Below are positions 10,112 to 18,316 of a DNA stretch of 64,000 bases, piece after piece. The stretch lies in NCBI GenBank assembly GCA_022787085.1, contig JALFVE010000023.1:1-64000 (forward strand), read 5' to 3'. Within the stretch, counting starts at the first letter, position 1. Every line of letters begins with the position of its first letter. Position numbers and translations under genes: made by a program. Source of the DNA: Oscillospiraceae bacterium (GTDB lineage: Bacteria > Bacillota > Clostridia > Oscillospirales > Ruminococcaceae). A model generated the notes under the pieces. That model was not told the origin of the DNA and ran no database searches. It was given only the letters and a program-made list of their open reading frames with translations.

Positions 10112-10149
10112 TTGCCGCATAGCCTTGCAGATAAAAGGCTTTGCGGCAA
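10112..10149 (+). terminator. Strong hairpin after the binding-protein gene (attenuator or partial terminator)
   Basis: TTGCCGCATAGCCTT (10112-10126) pairs with AAGGCTTTGCGGCAA (10135-10149), a 15-bp stem with one mismatch and an eight-base loop. The tail is GTTATTATC, only moderately T-rich. Such hairpins behind binding-protein genes often stabilise the upstream transcript and reduce read-through, here into the GH43 gene. Confidence 0.7.
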
Positions 10150-10280
10150 GTTATTATCCCAGTTTCTTAATAAATATATTCCAATCGCACACTTTTTTAG
10201 CTTGATTTCGACTGTACCTAAGGGATACAGCGATACTTTTTCGGTTTTCAGATGCAAAAAAATACGAAGGGTGAATCGTT

Positions 10281-11768
10281 TTGAAAAATGAAAACATAAA
10301 TCCGATCATATCTCTCGATTATCCCGACCCCGATGTTATAAGGGTGGGCGGTACATACTATATGGTCTCTACTACAATGCATTTCTTCCCTTGCTGTGAA
10401 ATTCTCCGTTCCTACGATCTTCTGAACTGGGAACACGCCTGCTTTGTCTGCGAAACCCTTGACAATACTCCCGCTCAGAAGCTTGAAGGCGGTAATATTT
10501 ACGGTATGGGAATGTGGGCAGCTTGTCTCAGACACCATACCGGAAAATATTATGTCTGCTTCTCCTGTAATGACACTCACAAAACATATCTTTACACATC
10601 AGATGATATATACGGCAAATGGGAAAAAAGCACCATTGAAGGGTTTTATCATGACTGCTCCCTGCTCTTTGACGATGACGGCAGAATATATATTGTTTAC
10701 GGAAACAAGGAGATATGGCTGACAGAGCTTGAAAATGACCTGTCCGCCCCCAAAAAGAACGGCGTTCACAGAAGAATATTATTCGACAAGGATAATCAGG
10801 TCCTGGGTTATGAAGGATCGCACATTTACAAAATAAACGGAAGATATTATGTTTTCTTTATCCATTCCCGTCCCGACAGATGGATGCGCTGCGAAGCCTG
10901 CTTCTCATCAGACAGCATAAATGGGGAATTCACGGGCGGCGACTGCCTTGAGGATACTATGGGATACTGCGGTCAGGGAGTTGCACAGGGTGGTATTGTT
11001 GATACTCCCGATGGAAAATGGTATGCCATTCTCTTTCAGGACAGAGGCGCTGTGGGCAGAATACCCGTACTGATCCCTGTTTCGTGGGAAAACGGCAGAC
11101 CTGTTTTCGGGGATAAGGGAAGGATACCCGAAAGCTTTGAGATATCATCTACAAGAACGGGATATAACTATGCTCCGCTCACCTCATCGGACAATTTTAA
11201 AGGTGACGCAATAATGCCATGCTGGCAGTTTAATCACGAACCCGATGATAAATTATATTTCTTTGACCGTCAAAAGGGATTTTACAGAATTATTTCGGGG
11301 AAGGTGGTCAGTGATCTTTTACAGGCAAAAAACACGCTGACTCAGCGTATGACATTTCCACGCTGCACTGCAACGGTCACTATCGACACAAAGGGACTAA
11401 GCGATGGGGATTTTGCAGGAATATGCGCACTGCAGGGCTGCTATGCATGGATAGGTGCGGCTGTGAGGGACGGAAATAAATACATCGAAATGAATTCTAT
11501 GGGAAAGGACGGAACTGTTTTAAAGAAAAGCATTCCGCTTAATGACCGCATTCTGACCGTTGGAATTTCCGCTGATTTTGAGAATATGAAAGACGAGGCT
11601 GTTCTTTTCTATATTGAAAACGGCGAAAGAAAACAGCTTGGGGAGATACATAAATTATTCTTTACCACGGATCATTTTACAGGCTGCAGAGTAGGGTTAT
11701 TTATGTACTCAACCGAATCGGCAGGAGGATATGCGGATTTTTCAGATTTCAGATCATTCGATAAATAA
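10281..11768 (+). CDS. GH43 family glycosidase, probably beta-xylosidase/arabinofuranosidase
   Basis: A 495-residue GH43 enzyme without a signal peptide. The five-bladed propeller carries the expected carboxylates: base Asp16 in LDYPDPDVIRVG, pKa-modulating Asp125 in YHDCSLLFDDDGR, and acid Glu178 in GYEGSHIYKING. A C-terminal beta-sandwich (about 320-490, with PRCTATVTIDTKG) matches the accessory domain of xylosidase-type GH43 proteins. The start is TTG at 10281, supported by AAGGGTG eight bases upstream. As the last gene of the xylan locus it probably cuts xylobiose and decorated xylooligosaccharides to xylose inside the cell. Exact substrate (xylosyl or arabinosyl) cannot be told from sequence. 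Confidence 0.9.
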   Translation: MKNENINPIISLDYPDPDVIRVGGTYYMVSTTMHFFPCCEILRSYDLLNWEHACFVCETLDNTPAQKLEGGNIYGMGMWAACLRHHTGKYYVCFSCNDTHKTYLYTSDDIYGKWEKSTIEGFYHDCSLLFDDDGRIYIVYGNKEIWLTELENDLSAPKKNGVHRRILFDKDNQVLGYEGSHIYKINGRYYVFFIHSRPDRWMRCEACFSSDSINGEFTGGDCLEDTMGYCGQGVAQGGIVDTPDGKWYAILFQDRGAVGRIPVLIPVSWENGRPVFGDKGRIPESFEISSTRTGYNYAPLTSSDNFKGDAIMPCWQFNHEPDDKLYFFDRQKGFYRIISGKVVSDLLQAKNTLTQRMTFPRCTATVTIDTKGLSDGDFAGICALQGCYAWIGAAVRDGNKYIEMNSMGKDGTVLKKSIPLNDRILTVGISADFENMKDEAVLFYIENGERKQLGEIHKLFFTTDHFTGCRVGLFMYSTESAGGYADFSDFRSFDK

Positions 11769-11823
11769 AATTATCACATTCGTCATCTGTCGGTTTTGTC
11801 TATAGAACGATTATGGATAGGTA

Positions 11824-12033
11824 TTACAATTTCCTTATCGGGTGTCTGATGACTGTTTTCCATTTTTCGGGAGCGACCTTTCTTGCATCGGACATATATA
11901 TTTCGTGGCGAAATCGCTTGTCGGTAATATCATTTACATATCCGCTCGCATTTCCTGTGAGGACAGGGTTCTTTTCCGATAATACTAACTGTTCACGAGT
12001 CTTTCTCTTTCCATTTCTTTCTATACGAGCCAT
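11824..12033 (-). CDS. Small basic protein downstream of the AAA ATPase; possibly a truncated partner
   Basis: A 69-residue gene whose ATG is preceded by a perfect AAGGAGG lying in the last codons of the ATPase gene; the ATPase stop is three bases away, so it is surely translated if the ATPase is. The N-terminus (about residues 1-15, MARIERNGKRKTREQL) is strongly basic, as is usual for RloB-type partners that follow RloA-like ATPases. The TOPRIM-like body of RloB (about 200 residues) is absent. The remaining residues match nothing I recognise. A truncated RloB-like partner is the likeliest reading, but this is inference. A genuine short protein is the alternative. Confidence 0.5.
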   Translation of the reverse strand: MARIERNGKRKTREQLVLSEKNPVLTGNASGYVNDITDKRFRHEIYMSDARKVAPEKWKTVIRHPIRKL

Positions 12034-12036
12034 TCA

Positions 12037-13308
12037 TTATTCCTCCTTGAACATATCAAAGTCTCTAAGAGTAGGAATGGCTCCGTATTTTCCTAAAAGA
12101 TAGTTTTTTTCGTAATTTTCATCCTTGCGAATCTTAACGCCGTCCTCATCAACAAAATCAGCCAACGAGTACAGATTTGAAACACCATTTGAATCTTTTT
12201 CTGCAAACCAGATTTCATCTCTTCTAAGAATGTTGCCATTCAACTGCCAAGAATCATGAGAAGTAAATATTAATTGTGCGTGATTTGTGTTGATATCGGG
12301 ATTAAGGAAAGCAATAATAAACGCTCTTACCAACAATGGATGAAGTCTTGCATTCAGTTCATCAATAAAGAATACACCACCGGTTTCCAATACATCCTGT
12401 AACATAGGATATAATGCAAACATTTTAAGTGTACCTGCTGATTCATGCTGAAGAGGAATTGATGTTGTCTGGTCTGAGTCAATCATTTTGTGAATTGCGT
12501 CTATCCTGATATGTCTATCTTCATCATCATTATCTGATTTAAGGACCTCAACATTAAAACCAATTATAGACGGGTCAAATGATGCGAAATAATCTACCAC
12601 CTTCTTCTGTACTTTCTCATTTTCTGCAAAACCGTCAGGTATCAATTGAGACAAGAAAAAGTTTTCGATTGGTCTGCCAAAGTCGGCAAAATCATTGTGC
12701 ATGAACCAATCTCTGATAAACTTGAGTTTGGATATCTTAAGCTTTGCTCCAAGCGAAACAATCAATGTTTCTTTTTCTAATGCAATTTTCAGATTTTCTT
12801 GACTCTTTGCCGGAATTCCTGAAAAATCTAACTCTTTGCCATTACGATAAAAGATTCGCTTGAAATCTCCTCTTGAGGATTTTGCCTTATAATTAAGCCA
12901 TTCCTCGCATACTCCTTTACTATCGACGGTAAAGCCGTAATTGTAAGTTTTAGCACCGTTTATTTCAGAATCGATAAAGTAAACCTCAAATGAAGATTCA
13001 GATGTTTTGCTGTTAGTGTCGAATAAGAATGGTGTGGGCTTATAAAATTTTGATTTTTTCTTTTTTGAGTCAGCTTCATCGCCATAATCTAAAGAGTTAA
13101 TGACGTACAAAGCCATATATCTGAATGCTTCTTGAACATTTGACTTTCCGCTCGCATTAGCTCCAAAGATTGCAGCAACCGGAAGAACTTTTTCGCTAGC
13201 AATAGATACAACGTGATTATTAAATTCGGAAATTTTTGTAGCTGTAAGATCTAACGTGGTATCATCTCTGAATGATTTGAAATTTTTATAATTAAATTGA
13301 AGCAACAT
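12037..13308 (-). CDS. AAA family ATPase, RloA/AbiL-like (AAA_15/AAA_21), putative defence protein
   Basis: A 423-residue SMC/ABC-like ATPase. ATG at 13308 is chosen because AAGGAGA lies just upstream; the frame is open 23 codons further but without a site. It begins MLLQFNYKNFKSFRDDT, typical of this family. Walker A is GANASGKS (residues 49-56), Walker B is in GGVFFIDELNARLHP, and a switch histidine follows in FTSHDSW. Proteins of this type are found with RloB, TOPRIM or other effectors in abortive-infection and related anti-phage modules. Here only a 69-residue gene follows. It has its own consensus promoter beside a 17-bp inverted repeat. The ATPase family is clear; the defence role is inferred. 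Confidence 0.82.
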   Translation of the reverse strand: MLLQFNYKNFKSFRDDTTLDLTATKISEFNNHVVSIASEKVLPVAAIFGANASGKSNVQEAFRYMALYVINSLDYGDEADSKKKKSKFYKPTPFLFDTNSKTSESSFEVYFIDSEINGAKTYNYGFTVDSKGVCEEWLNYKAKSSRGDFKRIFYRNGKELDFSGIPAKSQENLKIALEKETLIVSLGAKLKISKLKFIRDWFMHNDFADFGRPIENFFLSQLIPDGFAENEKVQKKVVDYFASFDPSIIGFNVEVLKSDNDDEDRHIRIDAIHKMIDSDQTTSIPLQHESAGTLKMFALYPMLQDVLETGGVFFIDELNARLHPLLVRAFIIAFLNPDINTNHAQLIFTSHDSWQLNGNILRRDEIWFAEKDSNGVSNLYSLADFVDEDGVKIRKDENYEKNYLLGKYGAIPTLRDFDMFKEE

Positions 13309-13342
13309 AATATCAATCTCCTTTTTTACCCTTACATTATAT

Positions 13343-13370
13343 ATTATACTCAAATATTTGATTTTGTCAA
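13343..13370 (-). promoter_or_regulatory. Consensus vegetative promoter of the AAA ATPase gene
   Basis: On the minus strand, TTGACA (13365-13370) and TATAAT (13343-13348) both match consensus exactly, with a 16-base spacer. The -10 box ends about 35 bases from the ATG. The inverted repeat at 13367-13405 overlaps the -35 box. Confidence 0.8.
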
Positions 13371-13405
13371 CACCCAATTGAGATTTTCTCTCAATTGGGT
13401 GTTGA
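13367..13405. repeat. Perfect 17-bp inverted repeat abutting the ATPase promoter
   Basis: TCAACACCCAATTGAGA (13367-13383) is repeated exactly in inverse orientation at 13389-13405, separated by five bases. Its left arm covers part of the -35 box of the ATPase promoter. It may be an operator, or a hairpin terminating transcription from the truncated kinase gene just upstream on the same strand. There is no clear T-tract on either side, which makes an operator or structural element somewhat more likely. Confidence 0.75.
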
Positions 13406-13471
13406 ACTTTAGAGTTTCCTTTACAAGAAAAAATGGAACAAAGAAGAAAACCACTCTAACTCCAAATTCTT

Positions 13472-14911
13472 TCAGAATATCGCTGCCAAACAGAAACAGC
13501 GGTACTGTTGTAAAAGCTGCTGTTCCAAAACAGTATCACGGCATTTCTGCTGTATTTCAAGGTTATTGGGATAACGATTTGCAAGCTCTGTCATGCCGAT
13601 GATACCGTTCATTGGTGTACGAATGTCATGGCTCATGTTCGATAAAAACGTGGATTTAAGAGCATTTTCCTTCTTAACTTCGGATATCTGATGTAATAGT
13701 GCATATTCCTTTCGCTTTATATCGCTGATGCTTCTGATAGCACAGATAACGTGAGTCAGCCGACCGTTCTCGTCACGTTTTTGTTCGATAAAACGGAGCT
13801 TGTGCCAGCTGCCGTCCTTGATCTGATATTCCGTGACGATGGTTTCTTCGTTTTTCATTCGTTCGGGGAGCGTGGAAATATCTGCAAATTTCAGGAACGC
13901 CTCCTTGTATTCATCTGCAATAACCTTTTGTATCATAAGATCGTTATCAACAGATGCAATGCCCGAACGGTTACTGGCAATGTCATTTATTTTTTTGTTT
14001 GATATTACTTCGTACCAGTTCGCATCAATGTCAATTCGTGAAATGTATTGATAGGTTTTGGCAATTGCGGAAATTATCTCGTTGTGGAGATTGTTTTCAT
14101 CAAGCGCTTCCTTGAGCTTCTTCTGGACAGCCTTTTCTTTATAAAGAATGCTGTCCACATTTCGGTAGCCAAGGAAGATAGAAAACAATGTATCGGTAAC
14201 GGTTCCCTTTACAGCGTATGCCTCATAATAGGTGCTTTTCCCGTCCTTTGAAACGCTGCGGTAGTGGTAGCTTATCTTATTCGCCAAGTTGACCCGCTTT
14301 TTAATATTTTCGCAGGAATGCCAGTCCAGAAATTCCTCACGGTCTTCCTCTGTGATATAGGTTTCGGCATATTGTCTGCAAAAATCATCAAAGTTCATGA
14401 ACGGCTCGGGGTCATTGTCAGCTATGTTTTTGGCATTGGTAGTATCGTCAATTCGCAGTATCTCATAACGGTGGGAAACAAGGTCTATCTTATACAGAGA
14501 AACATATTCGGGGAACAGCTGCTCTATAATATAGTTTTCCCGATCTGTCTGAGCGGTATTCAGAGGCTTACATATCATGCCCGAACAAAAGCCTTTTCTT
14601 CCGATAGGAGATACAGTCAAACGGTAATTCTGTTCATAGGTCACATCAATTTCACCGGGAATATCCTCGTATGCAGCACGATAACACACTTCAAGCCATT
14701 TGGTATCGGGCTTAGGATATAAGCTTAAAAAAGACCTGTCTATCATCTTTTCAAGGCGGTATCCCTTTATGTCTGCAAATGCCTGATTGCAGTAACGATA
14801 TATCCAGTCTGTCGGCTGTCCTTCGTCATTCAGGACAAGCTCAAGCACACAATATGCTGCCGGACTGTTATCAAAAATATTCAGACTAAACTGTTCCTTA
14901 TTTGAAGGCAT
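13472..14911 (-). pseudogene. PAS-type sensor histidine kinase, truncated after the H-box
   Basis: ATG at 14911 has AGGAGA upstream and opens a 479-residue frame. It holds two or three PAS-like sensor segments (NSPAAYCVLELVLND; HRYEILRIDDTT; YQYISRIDIDANWYEV; HKLRFIEQKRDENG), a short coiled linker, and a HisKA helix with the phospho-accepting SHDIRTPMNG. About 25 residues later, at KCRDTVLEQQ, homology stops and the frame ends; the expected rest of HisKA, the HATPase domain and any receiver are missing. It therefore cannot autophosphorylate and is read as a 3'-deleted pseudogene. Related intact kinases in this window (21956-24580) show what has been lost. Confidence 0.8.
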
Positions 14912-14942
14912 AATATGTTCTCCTATACATAAAGAATGGAAA

Positions 14943-15040
14943 ATGGAGGCTATTAGTATTAAGCCGCTGATCGAGCAGAATCGTATGTATATCCGCATTG
15001 CCTCCAATGACTTCTTTGCCGTGTCCAAGGATGTGGTTTC
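14943..15040 (+). pseudogene. Remnant of a solute-binding-protein gene
   Basis: About 30 codons on the + strand read SIKPLIEQNRMYIRIASNDFF and then AVSKDVVSK. This matches residues about 370-400 of the intact protein at 20052-21914 (LKPYIEQNKMYIRLASNDMF, then RISKDVVQM). No start, signal peptide or downstream region remains. It lies in opposite orientation to the flanking kinase and HD-GYP genes and shows that another copy of the signalling/binding-protein set once stood here. Confidence 0.72.
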
Positions 15041-15078
15041 AAAATATGGGTACTCTCCGTTTTGTGGAGAGCACCCAT
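15039..15078 (-). terminator. Terminator after the HD-GYP gene
   Basis: ATGGGTACTCTCC (15046-15058) pairs with GGAGAGCACCCAT (15066-15078) with one mismatch. On the minus strand the stem is followed by ATTTTG. It lies about 25 bases past the stop of the HD-GYP fragment. Confidence 0.6.
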
Positions 15079-15103
15079 TTCTCATATCCGGTCAAAAAAT
15101 TAT

Positions 15104-15634
15104 CTATATTTTGAGCTTCTGCCTGTAATAAAGAACTACCGACATTTTGCAGTCCTCAAGAATATCAATAAACTTAGGATCAAATCTTCCGCCCTCGACT
15201 TCCAACTCCTTAAGGATAAAGTCAAACTGCCATTCGTTTATCTCCTCACGCTTTGAGAAAAGCCTGTCAAACTCGGTGACAAGGGAGCAAAGCCGTGTGT
15301 GATCGGTAATGTCATTACCCTTTAAGCCGTGAGGATAGCCCAGTCCGTCAAATCTTTCGTGATGGTGGATGCAGATATCAGAGCAGACCTTCACGAAATA
15401 GCGGCAGGCATGATCCTTGTTCAGCTGTATAATATGTGCTCCCTCCTGAGTGTGTGTTTCGTAAAGCTGCATATTGCTGCCCGCAAACTTGTGGTTCCGG
15501 ATAAGCTCATCGGGAATGGACATTCTGCCTATATCGAAGAAATACGCTGCCTTGGATATCAGATTGATATGTGTCTTATCCAGTTCAATGCTGCCTGTTT
15601 TTTTTGCATATTCCTCAAGAAGCATAGCCATCAA
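15104..15634 (-). pseudogene. Second HD-GYP domain of the split response regulator (downstream fragment)
   Basis: This 176-residue frame is the C-terminal HD-GYP-like domain that belongs to the gene at 15657-17195. Its frame is open upstream to about 15708 (reading QLTNIYGDYLANTGRNDEDY), so homology continues across the break; a single extra base in the CCC run at 15709-15711 separates the two. HHHERFDGLGYP is intact, but the HD metal pair is degenerate (AAYFFDIGRMSIP has FD), so this copy is probably non-catalytic even when joined. ATG at 15634 is an internal methionine and may not be used. Confidence 0.7.
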
Positions 15635-15656
15635 GTCGGAAACTCGCTTGTAATCC

Positions 15657-17195
15657 TCATCGTTTCTGCCTGTGTTTGCCAGATAATCTCCGTAAATATT
15701 CGTCAGCTGGGATATATATCATAGTCTTGTTGATATCTTCCTCACTGAGGTCATTTTCGGAAGGCTCGGGCGGGACTTCGGGTTTTTCGGGCAGACTGAA
15801 TACCGTATGTACCTTTCTGACAACAGTGCTGGGATTAAATGGCTTTCCCAAAAATCCGGCAATGTTGTATCTTATGCCCCGCTCAACATTTTCCTTGGTT
15901 GCCTCTGAGCTCATAAGGATAACGGGAACGTTTGAACCGTGCTCACGAAGCATTTTCAGCACGCTGAATCCATCGATAAAAGGCATGGAAATATCCAGCA
16001 GAACGCAGTCTATCTTCGGCTGATTCTTATCCTCAAGCATAGCAATAGCATCATAGCCGTTAGCTGCTTCGTTGATAAAGAAGTTTGCCTCGAGAATATT
16101 TTTCAGCAGTGCCCTGTCAATATCGGAATCGTCAACGATAAGCAGTCTGAAGTTAGTCTTTGTCATGCTGATCATCTCAGAGGGGAATTCGTCGTGCTTC
16201 TTCTTTATCTCATTCAAAGACAGCTCAAAGGCTTTGAGCACCTTGGGGTTAAAGGCACCGCATTCACCGTTCATTATCATCTTAACGGCGGTATCGTGGT
16301 CAAATGCTTTCTTGTAAACTCTCGGAGATACGAGAGCATCATAAACGTCAGCAACGGAAACTACCTGCGCCCATATGGTTATCTTATCGCCCTCAAGATT
16401 GTCGGGATAGCCCATTCCGTCCCATCTTTCGTGATGATGACGGGCAATATCGTAGCTGTAGTTATAAACATTGTCGTTGAGCATATAGGGGATCTTCCGG
16501 AGGATATCGCAGTCCCTGACAGTATGCTCCTTCATTACCTCAAATTCCTCGGGAGTGAGTCTGCCGGGCTTATTAAGGATACTGTCGGGGATAGCTATCT
16601 TGCCCACATCGTGAAGGACGGAAGCGCTGACTATCTTGTCTATCTCCGTCTTGGGCAGACGGTATTCCGCATACATACTGCTGACCTTGTTCATAAGGAT
16701 ATCTGTCAGTCCGCAGATACGCTTGATATGTCCGCCCGATTCGCAGTCACGGAATTCGACCAGCGTTGCCAGAGCTTCGACCATGGACTGATTGAATTGG
16801 CTCATTTTCTTGACCTGATCGTTTACCAGATCTTCCAGATCGTTTCTGTGGTCATAAAGTTCAATGATATTTTCGATACGGCATTTGAGGAATGTCATCA
16901 TGAACGGCTTTGTGATAACGTCAACAGCACCCAAACGGTACGCTTCCACCAGCAGGCTTTCATCTTCCTCGGCGGTTATGATAAACACGGGGATATGAAC
17001 AATAGTCCCCATTTCATTCATCTTCTCCAGCACGCCGAAGCCGTCCAGCTCGGGCATAACAAGGTCAAGGAGGACAGCGGCAATATCCTGTTCGTTGTTT
17101 TCAAGTATCTCCAGAGCTTCTCTGCCGTTTTCAGCCTCAATGATGTTATACTTTTCCCGGAATGCTTCTGCCAGCAGCTCTCTGTTGATTTCCAT
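15657..17195 (-). CDS. Response regulator REC-HD-GYP-REC, cyclic-di-GMP phosphodiesterase type; frameshifted at its 3' end
   Basis: A 512-residue frame with a receiver domain (phospho-acceptor Asp44 in LLDLVMPELDG, Lys in ITKPF), a full HD-GYP domain (about 130-320; VLHDVGKIAIPD, HHHERWDGMGYPDNL) and a second receiver (about 350-470; LLIVDDSDIDRALL, VLLDISMPFIDG). HD-GYP domains hydrolyse cyclic di-GMP. Two oddities stand out. The first receiver starts about ten residues late and lacks its first strand and acidic pair, although GATGAT encoding DD lies just before the ATG. And the frame breaks at 15709-15711, detaching a second HD-GYP domain. AAAGGTGAT precedes the ATG. The HPt gene lies 36 bases upstream. 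Confidence 0.82.
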   Translation of the reverse strand: MEINRELLAEAFREKYNIIEAENGREALEILENNEQDIAAVLLDLVMPELDGFGVLEKMNEMGTIVHIPVFIITAEEDESLLVEAYRLGAVDVITKPFMMTFLKCRIENIIELYDHRNDLEDLVNDQVKKMSQFNQSMVEALATLVEFRDCESGGHIKRICGLTDILMNKVSSMYAEYRLPKTEIDKIVSASVLHDVGKIAIPDSILNKPGRLTPEEFEVMKEHTVRDCDILRKIPYMLNDNVYNYSYDIARHHHERWDGMGYPDNLEGDKITIWAQVVSVADVYDALVSPRVYKKAFDHDTAVKMIMNGECGAFNPKVLKAFELSLNEIKKKHDEFPSEMISMTKTNFRLLIVDDSDIDRALLKNILEANFFINEAANGYDAIAMLEDKNQPKIDCVLLDISMPFIDGFSVLKMLREHGSNVPVILMSSEATKENVERGIRYNIAGFLGKPFNPSTVVRKVHTVFSLPEKPEVPPEPSENDLSEEDINKTMIYIPADEYLRRLSGKHRQKR

Positions 17196-17231
17196 ATCAT
17201 CACCTTTATTGGAATAGATTTGGGAAACCTG

Positions 17232-17585
17232 TCAGGAATTGTTCGCATTTATGCAGGCAACTATCTTATCCTGAACGGGGATAGTTTCAAGCAAAAGCGC
17301 CTTTGCCTCCTCGGGCTTGTCGGCTCTGAACAGCGCAACGATGTCGGTATATGCCTTGAAAAGCGGTGTCAGGGACAGGTTTCCGGTGACGCCTTTAAGT
17401 GTGTGCGCATTTGAAAGAGCAGTCTGATTGTCCCCGGCTTCAATAAATGGGAGTATCTCCAGCTTTTCAATATTGGACGGTAATTTTGCAAGCATTCTTT
17501 TGTAAAGCCCTTCGTTTTTCATAAATCGGTTCAGACCATCCTCAATATCAACACCCAATTCTTTAAGTTCTTCCAGAATATCCAT
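17232..17585 (-). CDS. HPt phosphotransfer protein
   Basis: A 117-residue helical protein with the histidine phosphotransfer signature AHTLKGVTGNLSL; His61 is the expected phospho-acceptor. Such proteins relay phosphate between a hybrid kinase receiver and a final response regulator. A GGAGG site precedes the ATG and a consensus-like promoter lies about 170 bases upstream. It is the first gene of the minus-strand set with the REC-HD-GYP regulator and shares that gene's reading frame across its stop codon. The likely relay is hybrid kinase to HPt to HD-GYP regulator, but the local kinase at 13472 is broken. Confidence 0.88.
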   Translation of the reverse strand: MDILEELKELGVDIEDGLNRFMKNEGLYKRMLAKLPSNIEKLEILPFIEAGDNQTALSNAHTLKGVTGNLSLTPLFKAYTDIVALFRADKPEEAKALLLETIPVQDKIVACINANNS

Positions 17586-17755
17586 TTTATACCTCCAAAA
17601 ATTTGTATATCAGTTTTCCTGCAAAGCATCAGATATCTTCACAGAAAAAGTGTTTTCTTCTCCTTATTTTCAAAATCGAAGATATATTCAATAAGCGAAT
17701 GCTGGTCTTCCTTTATCTGCGACTTCTATCTATTAACGCATATTTTTCCATAATT

Positions 17756-17784
17756 ATTATAAACAATTTTGTCGATAAATGCAA
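17756..17784 (-). promoter_or_regulatory. Promoter of the HPt / HD-GYP operon
   Basis: On the minus strand TTGCAT (17779-17784) lies 17 bases before a perfect TATAAT (17756-17761). It drives a leader of about 165 bases before the HPt ATG; the rest of 17586-17867 is AT-rich with no gene. Confidence 0.65.
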
Positions 17785-17864
17785 GCATTTCGGGAAATTT
17801 GCCGGTTATCTCCAAATGTAAATTTTTGAGACATCATTTATATATACTCATCTATAGGATATAA

Positions 17865-17897
17865 TGAACGCTCTCCCGACAGCTTCGGGAGAGCGTC
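17865..17897 (-). terminator. Terminator hairpin after the gene remnant at 17904
   Basis: ACGCTCTCCCGA (17868-17879) and TCGGGAGAGCGT (17885-17896) form a perfect 12-bp stem with a five-base loop. On the minus strand it follows the remnant's stop within ten bases and is followed by TTCATTATATCC. It could act in both directions. Confidence 0.7.
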
Positions 17898-17903
17898 CGT
17901 TTA

Positions 17904-18133
17904 TTATCTTTTTACTTTCTTGCGGGATTTGACCTCAATAGTACTGCCCTTTCTTTTTTTGAAATGCAAATCGAAACCCCGACTTATTCTTCTTTCAGTA
18001 TTTTTGAAAAGGCAGACAACATCTTAACAGCCTTTTCTCTTTCGGCATCTGAAAGCGGAGCAAGTATCGATTTGACTTCTTCACCGCAAGGAGAACATTC
18101 TGTTCTGTTAATTGCAGATGATATAATAGGTGA
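17904..18133 (-). pseudogene. 5'-truncated gene remnant
   Basis: An open frame of about 75 codons without a start codon ends at TAA (17904) just before a terminator. It reads CGEEVKSILAPLSDAEREKA, then VKMLSAFFKNTERRI and a lysine-rich end (KKRKGSTIEVKSRKKVKR). The acidic-helix then basic-tail layout resembles the end of a small regulator, but I do not recognise the family. Its own terminator argues that it was once a real gene whose front was lost when the neighbouring signalling genes arrived. Confidence 0.4.
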
Positions 18134-18232
18134 TTACTATAGATATATTTTTCACTAATTGAAAATTTTTATATTATACAGTAATATGCAAATTAAAAAC
18201 TATCCAAAAATTGACAAAAACCAACAGAAACC

Positions 18233-18261
18233 TTGATTTTATCAATTTACTGTGATATAAT
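18233..18261 (+). promoter_or_regulatory. Promoter of the REC-GGDEF-EAL gene
   Basis: TTGATT (18233-18238), a 17-base spacer and a perfect TATAAT (18256-18261) with an extended -10 TGA just before it. The ATG of the regulator is 55 bases further on, behind a GGGGTGGAG site. Confidence 0.75.
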
Positions 18262-18316
18262 TATAATGAGTTATTATACGTTTGGCTCGATGCGCAATTA
18301 TATAAAGGGGTGGAGT

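Noticed and set aside
15939-17414. A 491-codon open frame on the + strand
   Set aside because: It is antisense to the HD-GYP regulator and HPt genes, whose domain motifs are clear; its product shows no domain and no ribosome site.
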